DNA of 64,000 bases, from positions 1,180,001 to 1,244,000 of the forward strand of contig CM074135.1 in the NCBI GenBank assembly GCA_037178625.1, read 5' to 3'. The first letter of the stretch is position 1. Every line of letters starts with the position of its first letter. A program made the position numbers and the translations under genes. Below the pieces are notes generated by a model. It did no database searches, was not told the DNA's origin, and worked only from the letters and a program-made list of their open reading frames with translations. This DNA comes from Skeletonema tropicum. Its lineage: Eukaryota > Bacillariophyta > Thalassiosirophyceae > Thalassiosirales > Thalassiosiraceae. Below are positions 21,174 through 30,755 of this stretch, piece after piece.

Positions 21174-21840
21174 ATGTCTGCTGCCATATTATTGCGGAGC
21201 TCATTATCATCCGCTGTAGGTCGCAACATTATTCGAAAATTGCAGAAAACATCGGCACCTTCATCTGCGTATCGGGCCGTTCAACACAACATACCAAACT
21301 ATAGATCTACTTCCCGTGCATTCTCTTCAAAAGAAACTGTGACAATCACATACTGCGACCCAGATGGAACTGAGCATCCAGTCGAGGCAGAGATAGGCAA
21401 GCACTTGTTGGACGTTGCACACGACAATAATATTGAGCTCGAAGGTAAGTTTATTTTTTAGCTCAAGGTAATCAGCATCACACAAAGAGAGCTACATCTA
21501 ATGTAACCTTCTTTTGAAACGACTCAACAATTGAAAATATTTCACAGGAGCATGTGGTGGAGAGCTTGCTTGCAGCACATGTCATCTCGTGTTTGAACAA
21601 GAAGTTTATGATGCTCTTCCACCAAAGTCTGACGAGGAAGAGGATATGTTAGACTTGGCATTTGAACTCACTGAAACGTAAGTGTACAAGCTGTTGCAAG
21701 CTTCTTGTCAAGTTGCAAATAATTTGTCTCATTTTACCTAATCATTTTTTGGCTTGGTCAGCTCTCGACTTGGGTGTCAAATACGAGTCGTGAAAGAGTT
21801 TGATGGAATCAAAGTTAGAATACCTGATGATGGCTACTGA
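21174..21840 (+). CDS. Mitochondrial adrenodoxin-type [2Fe-2S] ferredoxin, three exons
   Basis: Exons 21174-21444, 21548-21677 and 21762-21840, introns of 103 and 84 bp with GTAAGT/CAG and GTAAGT/CAG, give 159 aa. The N-terminus ([25 protein letters not shown]) is an Arg/Ser-rich amphipathic mitochondrial presequence. The core has [13 protein letters not shown], then [16 protein letters not shown] (three cluster Cys) and SRLGCQIRV (fourth Cys). This is the FDX1/FDX2 vertebrate-type ferredoxin rather than the plant photosynthetic type. Expected role: electron donor for Fe-S cluster assembly and haem/CoQ steps. Confidence 0.92.
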
Positions 21841-22522
21841 TGCGATGAGAATACTCAAGCTGATTTAGTGTGAACGAACAATCAATAGAGCTATATGGTG
21901 AAGAGGTCCAGAAAGAACAAAAGCAGGAGATTTTGAGACCGGAGACGGGAACTATTCAATTTATGAATATGGTTGTCTGAAGAACCTATCCTCAAAGATT
22001 TCCCTTCCATGATGTAAATATTTTTGACGAAGATAATATGAAAACGACCATTTTCTTCTTTCACTCTACTATTGTACAGTTCTTATTAATACTATGAGTA
22101 CATTTCAGTTGGATTCTCCCAGCCCAAGCAAACACGGGCTTTCCCTTTCGCTAATCTTTTCCCATTCTGCAGATTTTCCCCTTTCTCTTTCTTGTTTTGA
22201 GTACTACTTTTGCAATTCCCGCTTCACATTCAACGCTAAACGCAAGATAAAAAAATTAGCCGTTACAGTGAGACCGTAATTGCCCGCGGGTGTATCCGCT
22301 CGTGGTGGCGGGCAATCATCGTGGACGGGCAACTCCTGTAACAGAATCTGCTACTGTCCGGACTTCCTGTGTCCGGTTTCTCGGGCGGTCAACTACTGTG
22401 GACGGGCAATCACCAAGGCGGGAAACTATGGTGGACTCACTGTAGATTCAGGCAGGTACTTGCTCACTTTTATGCCATAATTTCAACAACCAACAACCGA
22501 CAACCAACAATCACAGCCTACC
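21841..22522. other. Intergenic region with a GC-rich imperfect repeat block
   Basis: Bases 22280-22440 contain GTGGACGGGCAA at 22321-22332 and 22398-22409, plus related GGCGGGCAA and GGCGGGAAA (22417-22425, E2F-like). The block lies about 100 bp before the small membrane protein gene and could be part of its promoter. No gene seen in 21841-22280. Confidence 0.4.
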
Positions 22523-22912
22523 ATGGCATCCAACCCCATCTACGCTTTGTTCTGGCTTATCGTCCTCGCAATTGCTTGGCCGATTGCGCTTGCATGTGCA
22601 GTCATATGGATTATAATACTACCGTTCGAAGCGTGTTGTCCTTGTTTCAAAGACATCAGCAGGTAAGTCTCCGTCGTGTCAATGTCGGCAGATATTAGGT
22701 AGACACAGTTTACAACACAGTTTATCTCGCCTGTGATAGATTATGGGTAGCAATATTGGTGCCATCTATTTTCTGTTCATGAATTGCACTCTAACTGAAT
22801 AATCGTCTCTTTAATGTCTGCTTGTAGGTCTCTTGAGGGATTTGTGAAGTGGCCACAAGATTGTGGTGTAGCAATCAAGAATTGCAGCTCATCTTGCCCA
22901 TCTCCTGTGTAG
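22523..22912 (+). CDS. Small Cys-rich membrane protein, two exons
   Basis: A 74-aa protein. Exon 1 is 22523-22662, exon 2 is 22828-22912; the 165-bp intron has GTAAGT donor and GTAG acceptor and splits an Arg codon. Residues 5-37 (IYALFWLIVLAIAWPIALAC...) are one long or two short membrane segments. These are followed by PFEACCPCFKDI, an amphipathic stretch (SLEGFVKWPQDC) and a Cys-rich tail. The hydrophobic-then-PFEAC layout recalls tiny membrane proteins in animals, but I cannot name a family. Neither exon alone is long enough to stand out. Confidence 0.6.
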
Positions 22913-23219
22913 ATCGGAAGACTTAGATAGTAGGTATGAGAGCAGCTATTAATGAAGAGAGAATGGCCGATGTAAAATAGGAGCAACAAACATACATACA
23001 TCTACCAAAAGCAACAGTGCTGCTTCATCTTAAAGTAGATGCTTTGTAACACGGGCGGAGTTGATGAACAGTTTCATCAATACAAATACGGTTACGAAAT
23101 AGAAATCAATCTATCATAGGAGTATAGTTATCCCTTCTTTACAAAACATTACATCACTACTTCACGGTTATTCATGTGGCTAAAAAACAAGATGGCGAAT
23201 CAAAGCAATACATCTCATG
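22913..23219. other. Intergenic region between two convergent genes
   Basis: Nothing beyond 3' flanks of the small membrane protein and PAS genes. Confidence 0.4.
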
Positions 23220-23984
23220 TCAAGACATAAAAGGCAACTGTGTTGACCCCAACTTTGGTGCGCTCGTTACCTTCTCCACATCCTCAACTTCCTTCAGAAC
23301 ACCTACAAAGTTGATTGTCTTTCCCATTTCATCCACAACAGGTCCAACTCGAACGTAATTCCTGAACTTGCGCCCATTTTTTGTGTAATTTGTCAAGATC
23401 ACTCCAGCCTCTTCACCTGACAAAAGCTTGGAAACCAAAGCTGTAGCAGCCATTTTGTCCGTCTCAGGTCCATTCAAAAGGCTTCCCAAGGGGCGTCCCT
23501 TACACTCCTCTCTCTGATATCCACAGAGATCTTCCCAGCTTGAATTCACTTGCGTTACCCTGAAAGGATTCTTTGTTTCTGTTACCACGATGGCACGGAC
23601 ATCTTCGTCCAATTTAGATGCTTCAATATCGCTGATTGTGTTGGGAAGTGGACGTGTCTTCTTTCTCAATGCTACATCCTCAACGTCAACTTCCATACGA
23701 GGCATTGTTCGAATCTCTCTCTTTGGTACACACACTGCACCCAAATCAGTAAGATTCATCTGAGGAGGTAGGCGACTACGCAACAGCTGGGCATCAAGAT
23801 CAGACGGGTTATAGTCGGGCAATTGTTTCAGAAGTCTCTCATCTATTAGAGGAGAAGTGTCATCGGATGATAAATCACTGTCGAGACTGTTGTTAGGTGC
23901 AAAAGATTGCATTTGACGAAGATGAGAACTCCGGATGTTACGGCTTGAGACCCTCCACGCCGATCGAAGTGAAGAGGTGATCAT
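23220..23984 (-). CDS. PAS/LOV-like domain protein lacking the photoactive cysteine
   Basis: A 254-aa protein with one PAS domain in the C-terminal half: AIVVTETKNPFRVTQVNSSWEDLCGYQREECKGRPLGSL...G, then LLSGEEAGVILTNYTKNGRKFRNYVRVGPVVDEMGKTINFVGVLKEV. The order (W-x-x-L-C-G-Y, E-x-x-G, NYxxNGxxFxNxxxxxPV, FxGVxxD/E) is LOV-like. The usual G-R-N-C-R-F-L-Q flavin-adduct motif is replaced by GRPLGSLLNG, so no Cys-adduct photochemistry is expected. The first 40 residues are Arg/Ser-rich (RSAWRVSSRNIRSSHLRQM), consistent with organelle import. Confidence 0.7.
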   Translation of the reverse strand: MITSSLRSAWRVSSRNIRSSHLRQMQSFAPNNSLDSDLSSDDTSPLIDERLLKQLPDYNPSDLDAQLLRSRLPPQMNLTDLGAVCVPKREIRTMPRMEVDVEDVALRKKTRPLPNTISDIEASKLDEDVRAIVVTETKNPFRVTQVNSSWEDLCGYQREECKGRPLGSLLNGPETDKMAATALVSKLLSGEEAGVILTNYTKNGRKFRNYVRVGPVVDEMGKTINFVGVLKEVEDVEKVTSAPKLGSTQLPFMS

Positions 23985-24540
23985 GATGAATGGATGATGT
24001 TGAGATAGAGACGATCTATATATCTTGCTGAACGTGAAGATATCAGTTAGAGAAACTTGCTACTATGACGGAGGCAATTAAGTAAGTACAACATTGGCAT
24101 TGTATGTGCTGGAAGTTGACTCCATCCATCCACGCAACAACTTCGTTCACTTTGATGTCAAAGATACTTGTGAATGCGTTCAATTCTACGTAAATCAACT
24201 GTAGGAATAGTATGCCAAAACCCCGCGCCGATCAAGCGCCACTTGAACATTCTTTCCTTCCTATCTCTCATCGCCAAGAAGTTGAACCAAGTGCATGCGC
24301 ATGCCCAACCTATTGCGGAATGCCAGCTATTTTCTTGCCACAACTCTTTCGTGTTGCAGAGTAGAGACGATATCCAGCGAAATCTTTAGTGCAGCGACTT
24401 ATTATTATCCCATTGTCGAACGCCTGTCATCTTTTTTACTTAGGCGGCAGACGTGAGATCTAGTGGAAGAAGGAGGAAAGAAAGAGGTCAGTATCGAGTA
24501 TAAACAGGTATAAACGCAAATTGAAAATCATTCTTCTATC
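23985..24540. promoter_or_regulatory. Divergent intergenic region
   Basis: Between the PAS gene and the alpha-kinase gene, 555 bp, no recognised motif or gene. Confidence 0.35.
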
Positions 24541-25359
24541 ATGTCAGACTCTTCTGCTGCACGGACCAACCTCACTTCCAACAGTGTGAGGATCAACACT
24601 TATCACGTGCTTGGAGAGGGAGCCTTTCGTACGGCATACGGTGGCACTTACATAGGAGGCAATCGCAATAATCAAGAAGCAGTTTGCAAATCGTTCAAGA
24701 GTAGGTACCGTGATTTGGAGGATGAATTCTTTCGGTCTGATTTCCAAGTAGCAGACAAAGCCATTCAGTACGCAGAAGAATGGAATAATTTCTGTGCCAA
24801 CGATGAAACAATCTTGATCACTAGAGGAAGCGTCCACAATATTGGCCGCACAAAGTATTTGGTTGAACCACTGATTCGTAACTTTACCAAATTCAACTCC
24901 AACAATGGATGGATCAATCGCAATGAGGGCTGGTGTGGAGAAGCTATGGAAGCATTCACTCACTACACCTATCATCGATCTGGTGGCTATCTGATTGTAT
25001 GTGATTTGCAAGGCCGTCACAGATACAACAGATTTGCCAATAGTAAAAGCCGCTTCGAGCTCACTGACGTTGCAGTGTGCAGCCGCAACGTAAAGTTTGG
25101 CCCCACTGATTTGGGAGAAAAGGGGATTGATTCATTCTTTGACAATCATGTTTGTAACCAGTTTTGTCATGTCAATGGGCACTGGAAACGTCCAAGGAAA
25201 ACAAGACAATGGTTTCCTAAATCATCTTCGACTAGCATGATGAGATCAAGTCAATCTCACTTGTTAAACTTGGGGAACCGGTCTACATTTCAACCTGGAC
25301 TCGGAGGAATTATGGAGGCGGATTACTACGACTCAGACTCAGACGATGATTCTTGGTGA
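24541..25359 (+). CDS. Alpha-kinase (MHCK/eEF2K family) protein kinase
   Basis: A 272-aa protein, essentially one alpha-kinase domain. Visible: GEGAFRTAYGG near residue 25, the ATP-contact Lys50 (EAVCKSF), YLVEPLI, WCGEAMEAFTHYTYHRSGGYLIVCDLQG, the catalytic-loop-like FELTDVAVCS (Asp retained), GPTDLGEKGIDSFFDNHVCNQFC with the zinc-binding His/Cys/Cys, and an acidic tail (YYDSDSDDDS). The family phosphorylates Ser/Thr in helices. No regulatory domain is present, so substrate and control are unknown. Single exon. Confidence 0.9.
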   Translation: MSDSSAARTNLTSNSVRINTYHVLGEGAFRTAYGGTYIGGNRNNQEAVCKSFKSRYRDLEDEFFRSDFQVADKAIQYAEEWNNFCANDETILITRGSVHNIGRTKYLVEPLIRNFTKFNSNNGWINRNEGWCGEAMEAFTHYTYHRSGGYLIVCDLQGRHRYNRFANSKSRFELTDVAVCSRNVKFGPTDLGEKGIDSFFDNHVCNQFCHVNGHWKRPRKTRQWFPKSSSTSMMRSSQSHLLNLGNRSTFQPGLGGIMEADYYDSDSDDDSW

Positions 25360-25859
25360 GCTAGAAAATTATTGCAATTGCAAGGACAAGAAGAGGATGA
25401 AAATAGGAATTGCAATACAATCAGTAAGGAACGATGATCGTGTATAATCTTATAAATTCATCCTTTTGTCGTTTCACGATAATCTCAGCTCAGTAGATAT
25501 CATTCGATTCTCTCGCTACGCAGGGCTACTCCTTGAAGGGATCTCCTCTTTGCTTCTGAGTTCTTTTCTCTTTTGTCCGTCCCGTCGGACCCCGTCCCGT
25601 CCCGGATCACGGAGCGGGCTGGACGGTTGGGACGGACTATGTAGCTTCTCAACATTTGTTTTTGACACCATCCAAGCGAACTCAGATCCTTCAACAATGT
25701 TCCTCTGTTCCTTTTGTGCTCCTCGCTATCATCGCTGCCCAATGCGATGTCAATGTATCCAAGAATTGTTAGTGTCGTCTCAAGAATACTATTCTAGCGT
25801 GCAAGCTTGAAACTTGCCAACTCTCAGATATTCACTGCACTTATCTTTTTTGCAAAACA
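25360..25859. other. Intergenic region with a C-rich CCGTCCCGTC repeat
   Basis: Bases 25577-25605 contain overlapping CCGTCCCGTC-type repeats, with GGGACGGAC on the same strand about 30 bp later, able to pair with them. No gene seen. Confidence 0.35.
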
Positions 25860-26786
25860 ATGACACGTTTGTTCACAGCCATTCTTCTGGTGGCATGCTG
25901 CATTCTTCGCCCTGCATCTGCATTTAGTCCATCTCCAAAGAAATCTGTAGCGGCATCAACTTCACTACCTGCTTCCATAAAACAGCGCTTGGCATTCAAC
26001 TCCCCTCCGCCTTTGAAAAATGGGAAGGATCCACCAAAGCTGATTCTCATCAGCGGAGGGCCGGGTACTGGCAAGAGCACATTCGGCATGTCCCTGGCTC
26101 TCGAGCAAGGCATCTTGAAATGTATTTCAACTGATACTGTACGAGCTGTAATGAGATCTTACGTGCCTGAAAGTATCTCTCCGCCCCTTCATCGCTCCTC
26201 ATATGCCAAATCCACCGAAGATGGTTCTGATGATCCAGTAAGGAGCTGGATCGAGACCTGCAAAGTTCTTGAGTCTAGCGTTGATACGCTTGTTGAGGAC
26301 TCGATTAACAGAGGAGTATCATTAGTCCTTGAAGGAGTATCTATCTATCCTTGTCGTAAGTGGATTGATAAGTTCACGGCGGCTGGAGGTACAGCATGTG
26401 GAGTCCTCCTAGTAGTGTCAAAGGAAGAGACTCACAAAAACTTATTACTCAAACGAGGATTCATGACAGGCAATACTGGAGCGGAAGAAAAGAAGCTGAA
26501 ATCTTTCGACCGCGTGAGGCTGATCCAAGATGAAATGATCAGATCCGCGAAAGAAAGCGGCTGGCTAATCATAGAACAGAGGACGGACCCGGATCCTTTG
26601 GATGTTGTTTCAGATGCTCTGTTTGATAGTGCATCGTGCATGACGAAAGATCAACTGCTTGATAAGTTGGAAGAGGACTGTGTCGTAAACAATGAACCCA
26701 AGAAAACACCGATCAATGATCTAATCAAAGCCGAGAAGGCCATGGCAGCGGTAGCAGAGCAGGCAAAGGATGAAATTGAGATTTGA
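25860..26786 (+). CDS. P-loop kinase resembling 2-phosphoglycerate kinase, plastid-targeted
   Basis: A 308-aa protein. The leader MTRLFTAILLVACCILRPASAFSP has a signal peptide and an ASA/F site, pointing to the plastid. A Walker A, LILISGGPGTGKSTFGMSLA, starts near residue 60. Next come ISTDTVRAVMRSYV, SRGVSLVLEGVSIYP-like strand (NRGVSLVLEGVSIYP) and KSFDRVRLIQDEMIRSAKESGWLIIEQ. The TD-x-VRAVMR and LEGV features match the 2-phosphoglycerate kinase family of archaea and plants. The exact substrate is an inference. Confidence 0.75.
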   Translation: MTRLFTAILLVACCILRPASAFSPSPKKSVAASTSLPASIKQRLAFNSPPPLKNGKDPPKLILISGGPGTGKSTFGMSLALEQGILKCISTDTVRAVMRSYVPESISPPLHRSSYAKSTEDGSDDPVRSWIETCKVLESSVDTLVEDSINRGVSLVLEGVSIYPCRKWIDKFTAAGGTACGVLLVVSKEETHKNLLLKRGFMTGNTGAEEKKLKSFDRVRLIQDEMIRSAKESGWLIIEQRTDPDPLDVVSDALFDSASCMTKDQLLDKLEEDCVVNNEPKKTPINDLIKAEKAMAAVAEQAKDEIEI

Positions 26787-27118
26787 AGTAACATTTGTAA
26801 CATGTATCCCATCCCGTGCAAGGGACAGCCCCAAGCTCCATGCACAGCATAGAGTGAAAGTAGGCCTTCTACCGTGCTGAGTATCCAAAGTTGAGGCGAA
26901 ACTTCTTTTTGCGACATGAAACGAAGCAATGCTTATTGTCGAGCAGCAGTTATGAATCCTTCTATCCTTTGAAGTAATCAGTACTCAGGTTATAAAATTT
27001 CTGTTACATATAGTAGTCGTGTGTAACCTGAGTACTGAAGACATCCATATTATCAATAATGCGTCGACCTGAGTTATAATAGAGATTACATCTACTGCTT
27101 CATACATTATGTACAAAT
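26787..27118. other. Intergenic region between two convergent genes
   Basis: Short direct repeat of CAGTACTCAGGTTATA-type sequence around 26980-27040. No gene seen. Confidence 0.3.
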
Positions 27119-29479
27119 CTAGGAAGGTATTGTGGGGAGAGATTCTGGCATCTCAAAATGCCACCCTTCAACCAATGAGCTCATTTCGTCTTTGCCAGCA
27201 TTCTGTATCAAACGCTTGGCTTTGCTCCTGCTGAGATCAAATACAGCAGATCCATCATCACAGATCGATATCCTTCCTAGTTTTCCAGAACCAAGTGCCT
27301 TTACAAGCTTTGTGACTTCAGGCGGAGATAAGGGATTATTGCGGTTGCACGAGTCATTCCACGCACGGATTGTCCGATCTGAAGGGTTTGCTGTGAGAAG
27401 AGATCTAGGAGGCACAACCTCTTCCAAACCTGATAAGGCTGCCATAGCTGCTGCGAGTCGTCTCATCAAGAGTGATTCGGTTGGACTAGGTTCAGTATTG
27501 GAGTGATCAAGAAGAACATCTTGCATCAATCTTTTCTCAAAGTACTGCACCAAGTTTTGCTTGTCGAGATCATCTTCTCCGTCTGTGTCAAACTTCTCAA
27601 AGCGCTGCAATGCCCGATGATATGCTGAGTTCATTACTTCTCCTGGAGACGGCAAAGTCTTTGGTAATATTTCAACACCGCGCAGACGTTTCATCTCTTC
27701 CTGTAAACCTTTCAATGTAGTCCCTTCTCCCTGGCTCCTATCATATAACATGATTGTGTCAGCCGTGCGAGTACTTCCAAATCTACCAGCACGTCCTGTC
27801 CTGTGAATGAAAAGTTCAGAGTCAAATGTGCCGTCCTTGCCATTCTTCCGAGGAACACCATACTGCAGCACAAGATCTACGGTAGGTATATCAAGACCAC
27901 GGCTTGCTACGTCGGTGGCAACGAGAATTCTTGACATGTCTGTCTGGGTAGGCTTAGATTCGGTGTCCCCACGAAAGGCAACAATCGTCCTGGATCTTGC
28001 TGCTTGAACCATATCACCATGTAATACATGAATGCTGACGTCATTTGCAGTTGAAAGTCGTTCAGTAAGTTCTTGCGCGACAAGCTCCACTTCGGCCTTG
28101 CTGGGGACAAAGATTATTCCCCGACGTGGAGCCGAAGTGATGATGATGTCAGAGACAAGTGCAGTACGATCTCGAGCAGAAGCAGCCATGGACCAGTGCC
28201 GCACTTCTTGTGTTGTTTGTTTCTCAGAAGCTCCTTCAATCTCGAAGCCAACATCATCATTGGTTGCAATGCCAGAATCATCAGTTGTTGCATCATCGTT
28301 GTCGTCGTCAACCATGTTGACATACCCCTCTTCTCCAACCTCTATTTCCATCACCTCTCCTACAAATGACTCCACACGTTTATTTATCGTAGCACTAGCA
28401 AGGATGAGTTGATAATCATTTCTCATTCCTTCGAGTAACCACTCAACCTCTGGATTATCCTGGAAATTCAACAGAATATCTCCTTCATCCAAGACAATCG
28501 AACGTACGTGAGATGTCGTTAAGAATCCCTCACGAATCAGCTCACGAATACGACCTGGAGTGCCAACGACAACGTCAGTTTTACTGCTCAGTAACGCTGC
28601 TTGTCTCGCCGTCGGTACACCGCCAAACACAGTCACAATTTGCTTCGTCGCTTTTGTAACAGTAGGATGGAACTTGCTCCACACCTTCCCTACCTGCTTT
28701 GCCAGCTCACGAGACGGTTCAATCACCAAAATCGACGGAGCAGCAGACTCAGTTTGTTTGGTAGGCATACTATCGTTCTTATTCCGTTGTTGTTGAATGA
28801 ATCGTTGCTTCTGTAGTTTCTTCTGGTGTTGCAATGATCCATCATGCTTCCACTCAAAGAGACGCTTGGCGAGTGGCAAGATGTATGCCAATGTCTTTCC
28901 AGTGCCTGTTGGAGAGAAAATAACCGAGTCTCCTCCGTCGGCTATGTGTTCAAATGATCTTTCTTGGACAGGTAGTAATTTAGGTTGTTGTGTAGCTGTT
29001 GATGTATTATCTGTTCCATCATGCATATTCAAATTTCTTGCTTTATTTGAAGATGTGAATCGAAGGAATGATTCAAGGACTGGCTTGGGGAGTAGTGTGA
29101 GAGAAGGATCATGACTGATCTCACTAATAGCTTCTTGTACTTGTACCGTTGTAATGTCTTCTCCAGCGCTGCTGTTATTTTGTTGATGTGATAATATTCT
29201 GTCAACGAGCACTGCCTTGGTCCCAGTTACCTTCTGATTGCTTGTTCGTAGCAATTCTTTCAGCTCGGCAATTGTCAGATCTTGTAACTTTTCTCTACTA
29301 CTTGAAACATCAGCTGGCATAGTTGTCGCATGCAATGCAGATTGATGCGTTGGTATCAACCTTATTATTGGTTTTGATGCTATTGGTTGGTGATGAGGTA
29401 TTTGTAGCCAAGCTGATGATGATGTTCCAAAGAACAACGCGCAAAAGAGAGGCGAGAGTCGTCTCGGTGACCAAGCCAT
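27119..29479 (-). CDS. Plastid-targeted DEAD-box RNA helicase with N-terminal SAP domain
   Basis: A 786-aa protein. The leader ends FFGTSSSAWLQIP, an SSA/W variant of the diatom plastid cleavage site. A SAP domain (LTIAELKELLRTSNQKVTGTKAVLVDRIL) spans about residues 67-97. The helicase core has VIFSPTGTGKTLAY (motif I), EPSRELAKQ (Ia), VGTPGRI (Ib), VLDEGD (II, Gly in place of Ala), SATINK (III), GIIFVPSKAE (IV), VATDVASRGLDIP (V) and HRTGRAGRFG (VI). An acidic insert (VDDDNDDATTDD) lies between the two RecA lobes. The C-terminal extension (GRISICDDGSAVFDLSRSKAK) is of unknown fold. Likely role: chloroplast RNA or ribosome maturation. Confidence 0.92.
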   Translation of the reverse strand: MAWSPRRLSPLFCALFFGTSSSAWLQIPHHQPIASKPIIRLIPTHQSALHATTMPADVSSSREKLQDLTIAELKELLRTSNQKVTGTKAVLVDRILSHQQNNSSAGEDITTVQVQEAISEISHDPSLTLLPKPVLESFLRFTSSNKARNLNMHDGTDNTSTATQQPKLLPVQERSFEHIADGGDSVIFSPTGTGKTLAYILPLAKRLFEWKHDGSLQHQKKLQKQRFIQQQRNKNDSMPTKQTESAAPSILVIEPSRELAKQVGKVWSKFHPTVTKATKQIVTVFGGVPTARQAALLSSKTDVVVGTPGRIRELIREGFLTTSHVRSIVLDEGDILLNFQDNPEVEWLLEGMRNDYQLILASATINKRVESFVGEVMEIEVGEEGYVNMVDDDNDDATTDDSGIATNDDVGFEIEGASEKQTTQEVRHWSMAASARDRTALVSDIIITSAPRRGIIFVPSKAEVELVAQELTERLSTANDVSIHVLHGDMVQAARSRTIVAFRGDTESKPTQTDMSRILVATDVASRGLDIPTVDLVLQYGVPRKNGKDGTFDSELFIHRTGRAGRFGSTRTADTIMLYDRSQGEGTTLKGLQEEMKRLRGVEILPKTLPSPGEVMNSAYHRALQRFEKFDTDGEDDLDKQNLVQYFEKRLMQDVLLDHSNTEPSPTESLLMRRLAAAMAALSGLEEVVPPRSLLTANPSDRTIRAWNDSCNRNNPLSPPEVTKLVKALGSGKLGRISICDDGSAVFDLSRSKAKRLIQNAGKDEMSSLVEGWHFEMPESLPTIPS

Positions 29480-30068
29480 GATGGTATATTATTTAATTGT
29501 TGCAGCTTCTTCAGCACCACAGATTACTTCGATTTTGTATTATTAAGGTCTCTATTTCCAAGTGATGGGCACAACAACAACAAGTTCATCGACTACCAAC
29601 GCACATAATCGACATCGTCACGACAGTTAGTAAAAAGTGATGGATGGGGGGGGGAGAGGAGAGGGAAATCAGCGGCCAGAAATCAGTGTTGATAGATGTC
29701 GAGTGTCGAGTCGATGCATTTTGCATTATTTTTCTTTCGAATTTCAGTCGACCATCATCATGGGATCTTCCATCTTCCTCACTATTGAAGTACAACAGCA
29801 CCGATCTAGCACCATACTTCTCTAGAGGAATATAAGTACCTCCTCATAGAGAGAGCCCGGAGAGGAGTAGCATCATCTCATTTTGCCCCAACAAAAGAAT
29901 GAGATCGTCAACAGGAGTCATCACATCATTTGCAATCTTCTTGGCATAGCAGTTGCACATCATTCTGCAATGGCTTTACTTCTTCGTCCAAGCCATATCA
30001 ATTGCATCACACACAAGGCAAAAAAGACACATATGATACGATGGTCAAAGGACTGAAAACAACAAGCA
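29480..30068. promoter_or_regulatory. Divergent intergenic region between two plastid-protein genes
   Basis: Between the DEAD-box helicase and Tic20 genes. G-run at about 29644-29654. No gene seen. Confidence 0.35.
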
Positions 30069-30653
30069 ATGGTGAAGGATAGCAAAGGGGACGAACAACA
30101 ACAACAGCCAATCAACAATCTAGATATCTTTGGACAGCCAAAGGACAAACAACGTCGAAAGTTTCAAGACGAAGGTGACATTCGTGGACCGGACCGGATA
30201 AAGAGTTGCATCCCATACATGCTCCCTCTCATTGACGGTGATAGCTTTGGAAGATTCATCTATGAGCGTATACCACCGCTGGAAGCTCTGGACTATGTAC
30301 TCCTGCGACCATTTGTCGACGCATTCCACGCAGTACCATTTCTAAGTATTCTTCTCTTTATGGTATTCGCGATTGGTCCACAATTGTTACGAGATTCCTT
30401 GTCAAGGGAGGTTCGGTTCAATGCGCAGCAAGCAATTTTTATTGATATTGCATTACTCTTTCCTACGTTGATTGGAGAAGCAATTGAAGGTGAGAAGGTA
30501 CCAAGACAATTGTTAGAGCCGTCAACGAATTTTGTCTGGATAGGTTACATGAGTCTGGTAATTTATTCTGTTGCAAGTTGTTTGAGAGGGAAGAAACCTG
30601 ATCAAATACCATTCATCAGTCCAGCTGCTGAAATGTCTACTGGACCTTTCTAA
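30069..30653 (+). CDS. TIC20: Tic20-family protein (plastid protein import)
   Basis: A 194-aa protein. The Tic20 domain is clear: CIPYMLPLIDGDSFGRFIYERIPPLEALDYVLLRPF, AVPFLSILLFMVFAIGPQLLRDSL, RFNAQQAIFIDIALLFPTLIG and a final helix (WIGYMSLVIYSVASCLRGKKPDQIPFISPAAE), giving four membrane segments. RFNAQQAI is the family hallmark. Tic20 is a core channel subunit of the inner envelope translocon. The hydrophilic N-terminus lacks a classic ASAF leader, so the start may lie upstream or the presequence is atypical. Confidence 0.85.
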   Translation: MVKDSKGDEQQQQPINNLDIFGQPKDKQRRKFQDEGDIRGPDRIKSCIPYMLPLIDGDSFGRFIYERIPPLEALDYVLLRPFVDAFHAVPFLSILLFMVFAIGPQLLRDSLSREVRFNAQQAIFIDIALLFPTLIGEAIEGEKVPRQLLEPSTNFVWIGYMSLVIYSVASCLRGKKPDQIPFISPAAEMSTGPF

Positions 30654-30755
30654 GTTGAAAGCATAGTACTTCTTCGATAGATACTTAACTTAGGCTTTAA
30701 TAAATAAATTAATGAACAGTCCCATGCAACGTGCAACCTCTATCTACCAAACAAA

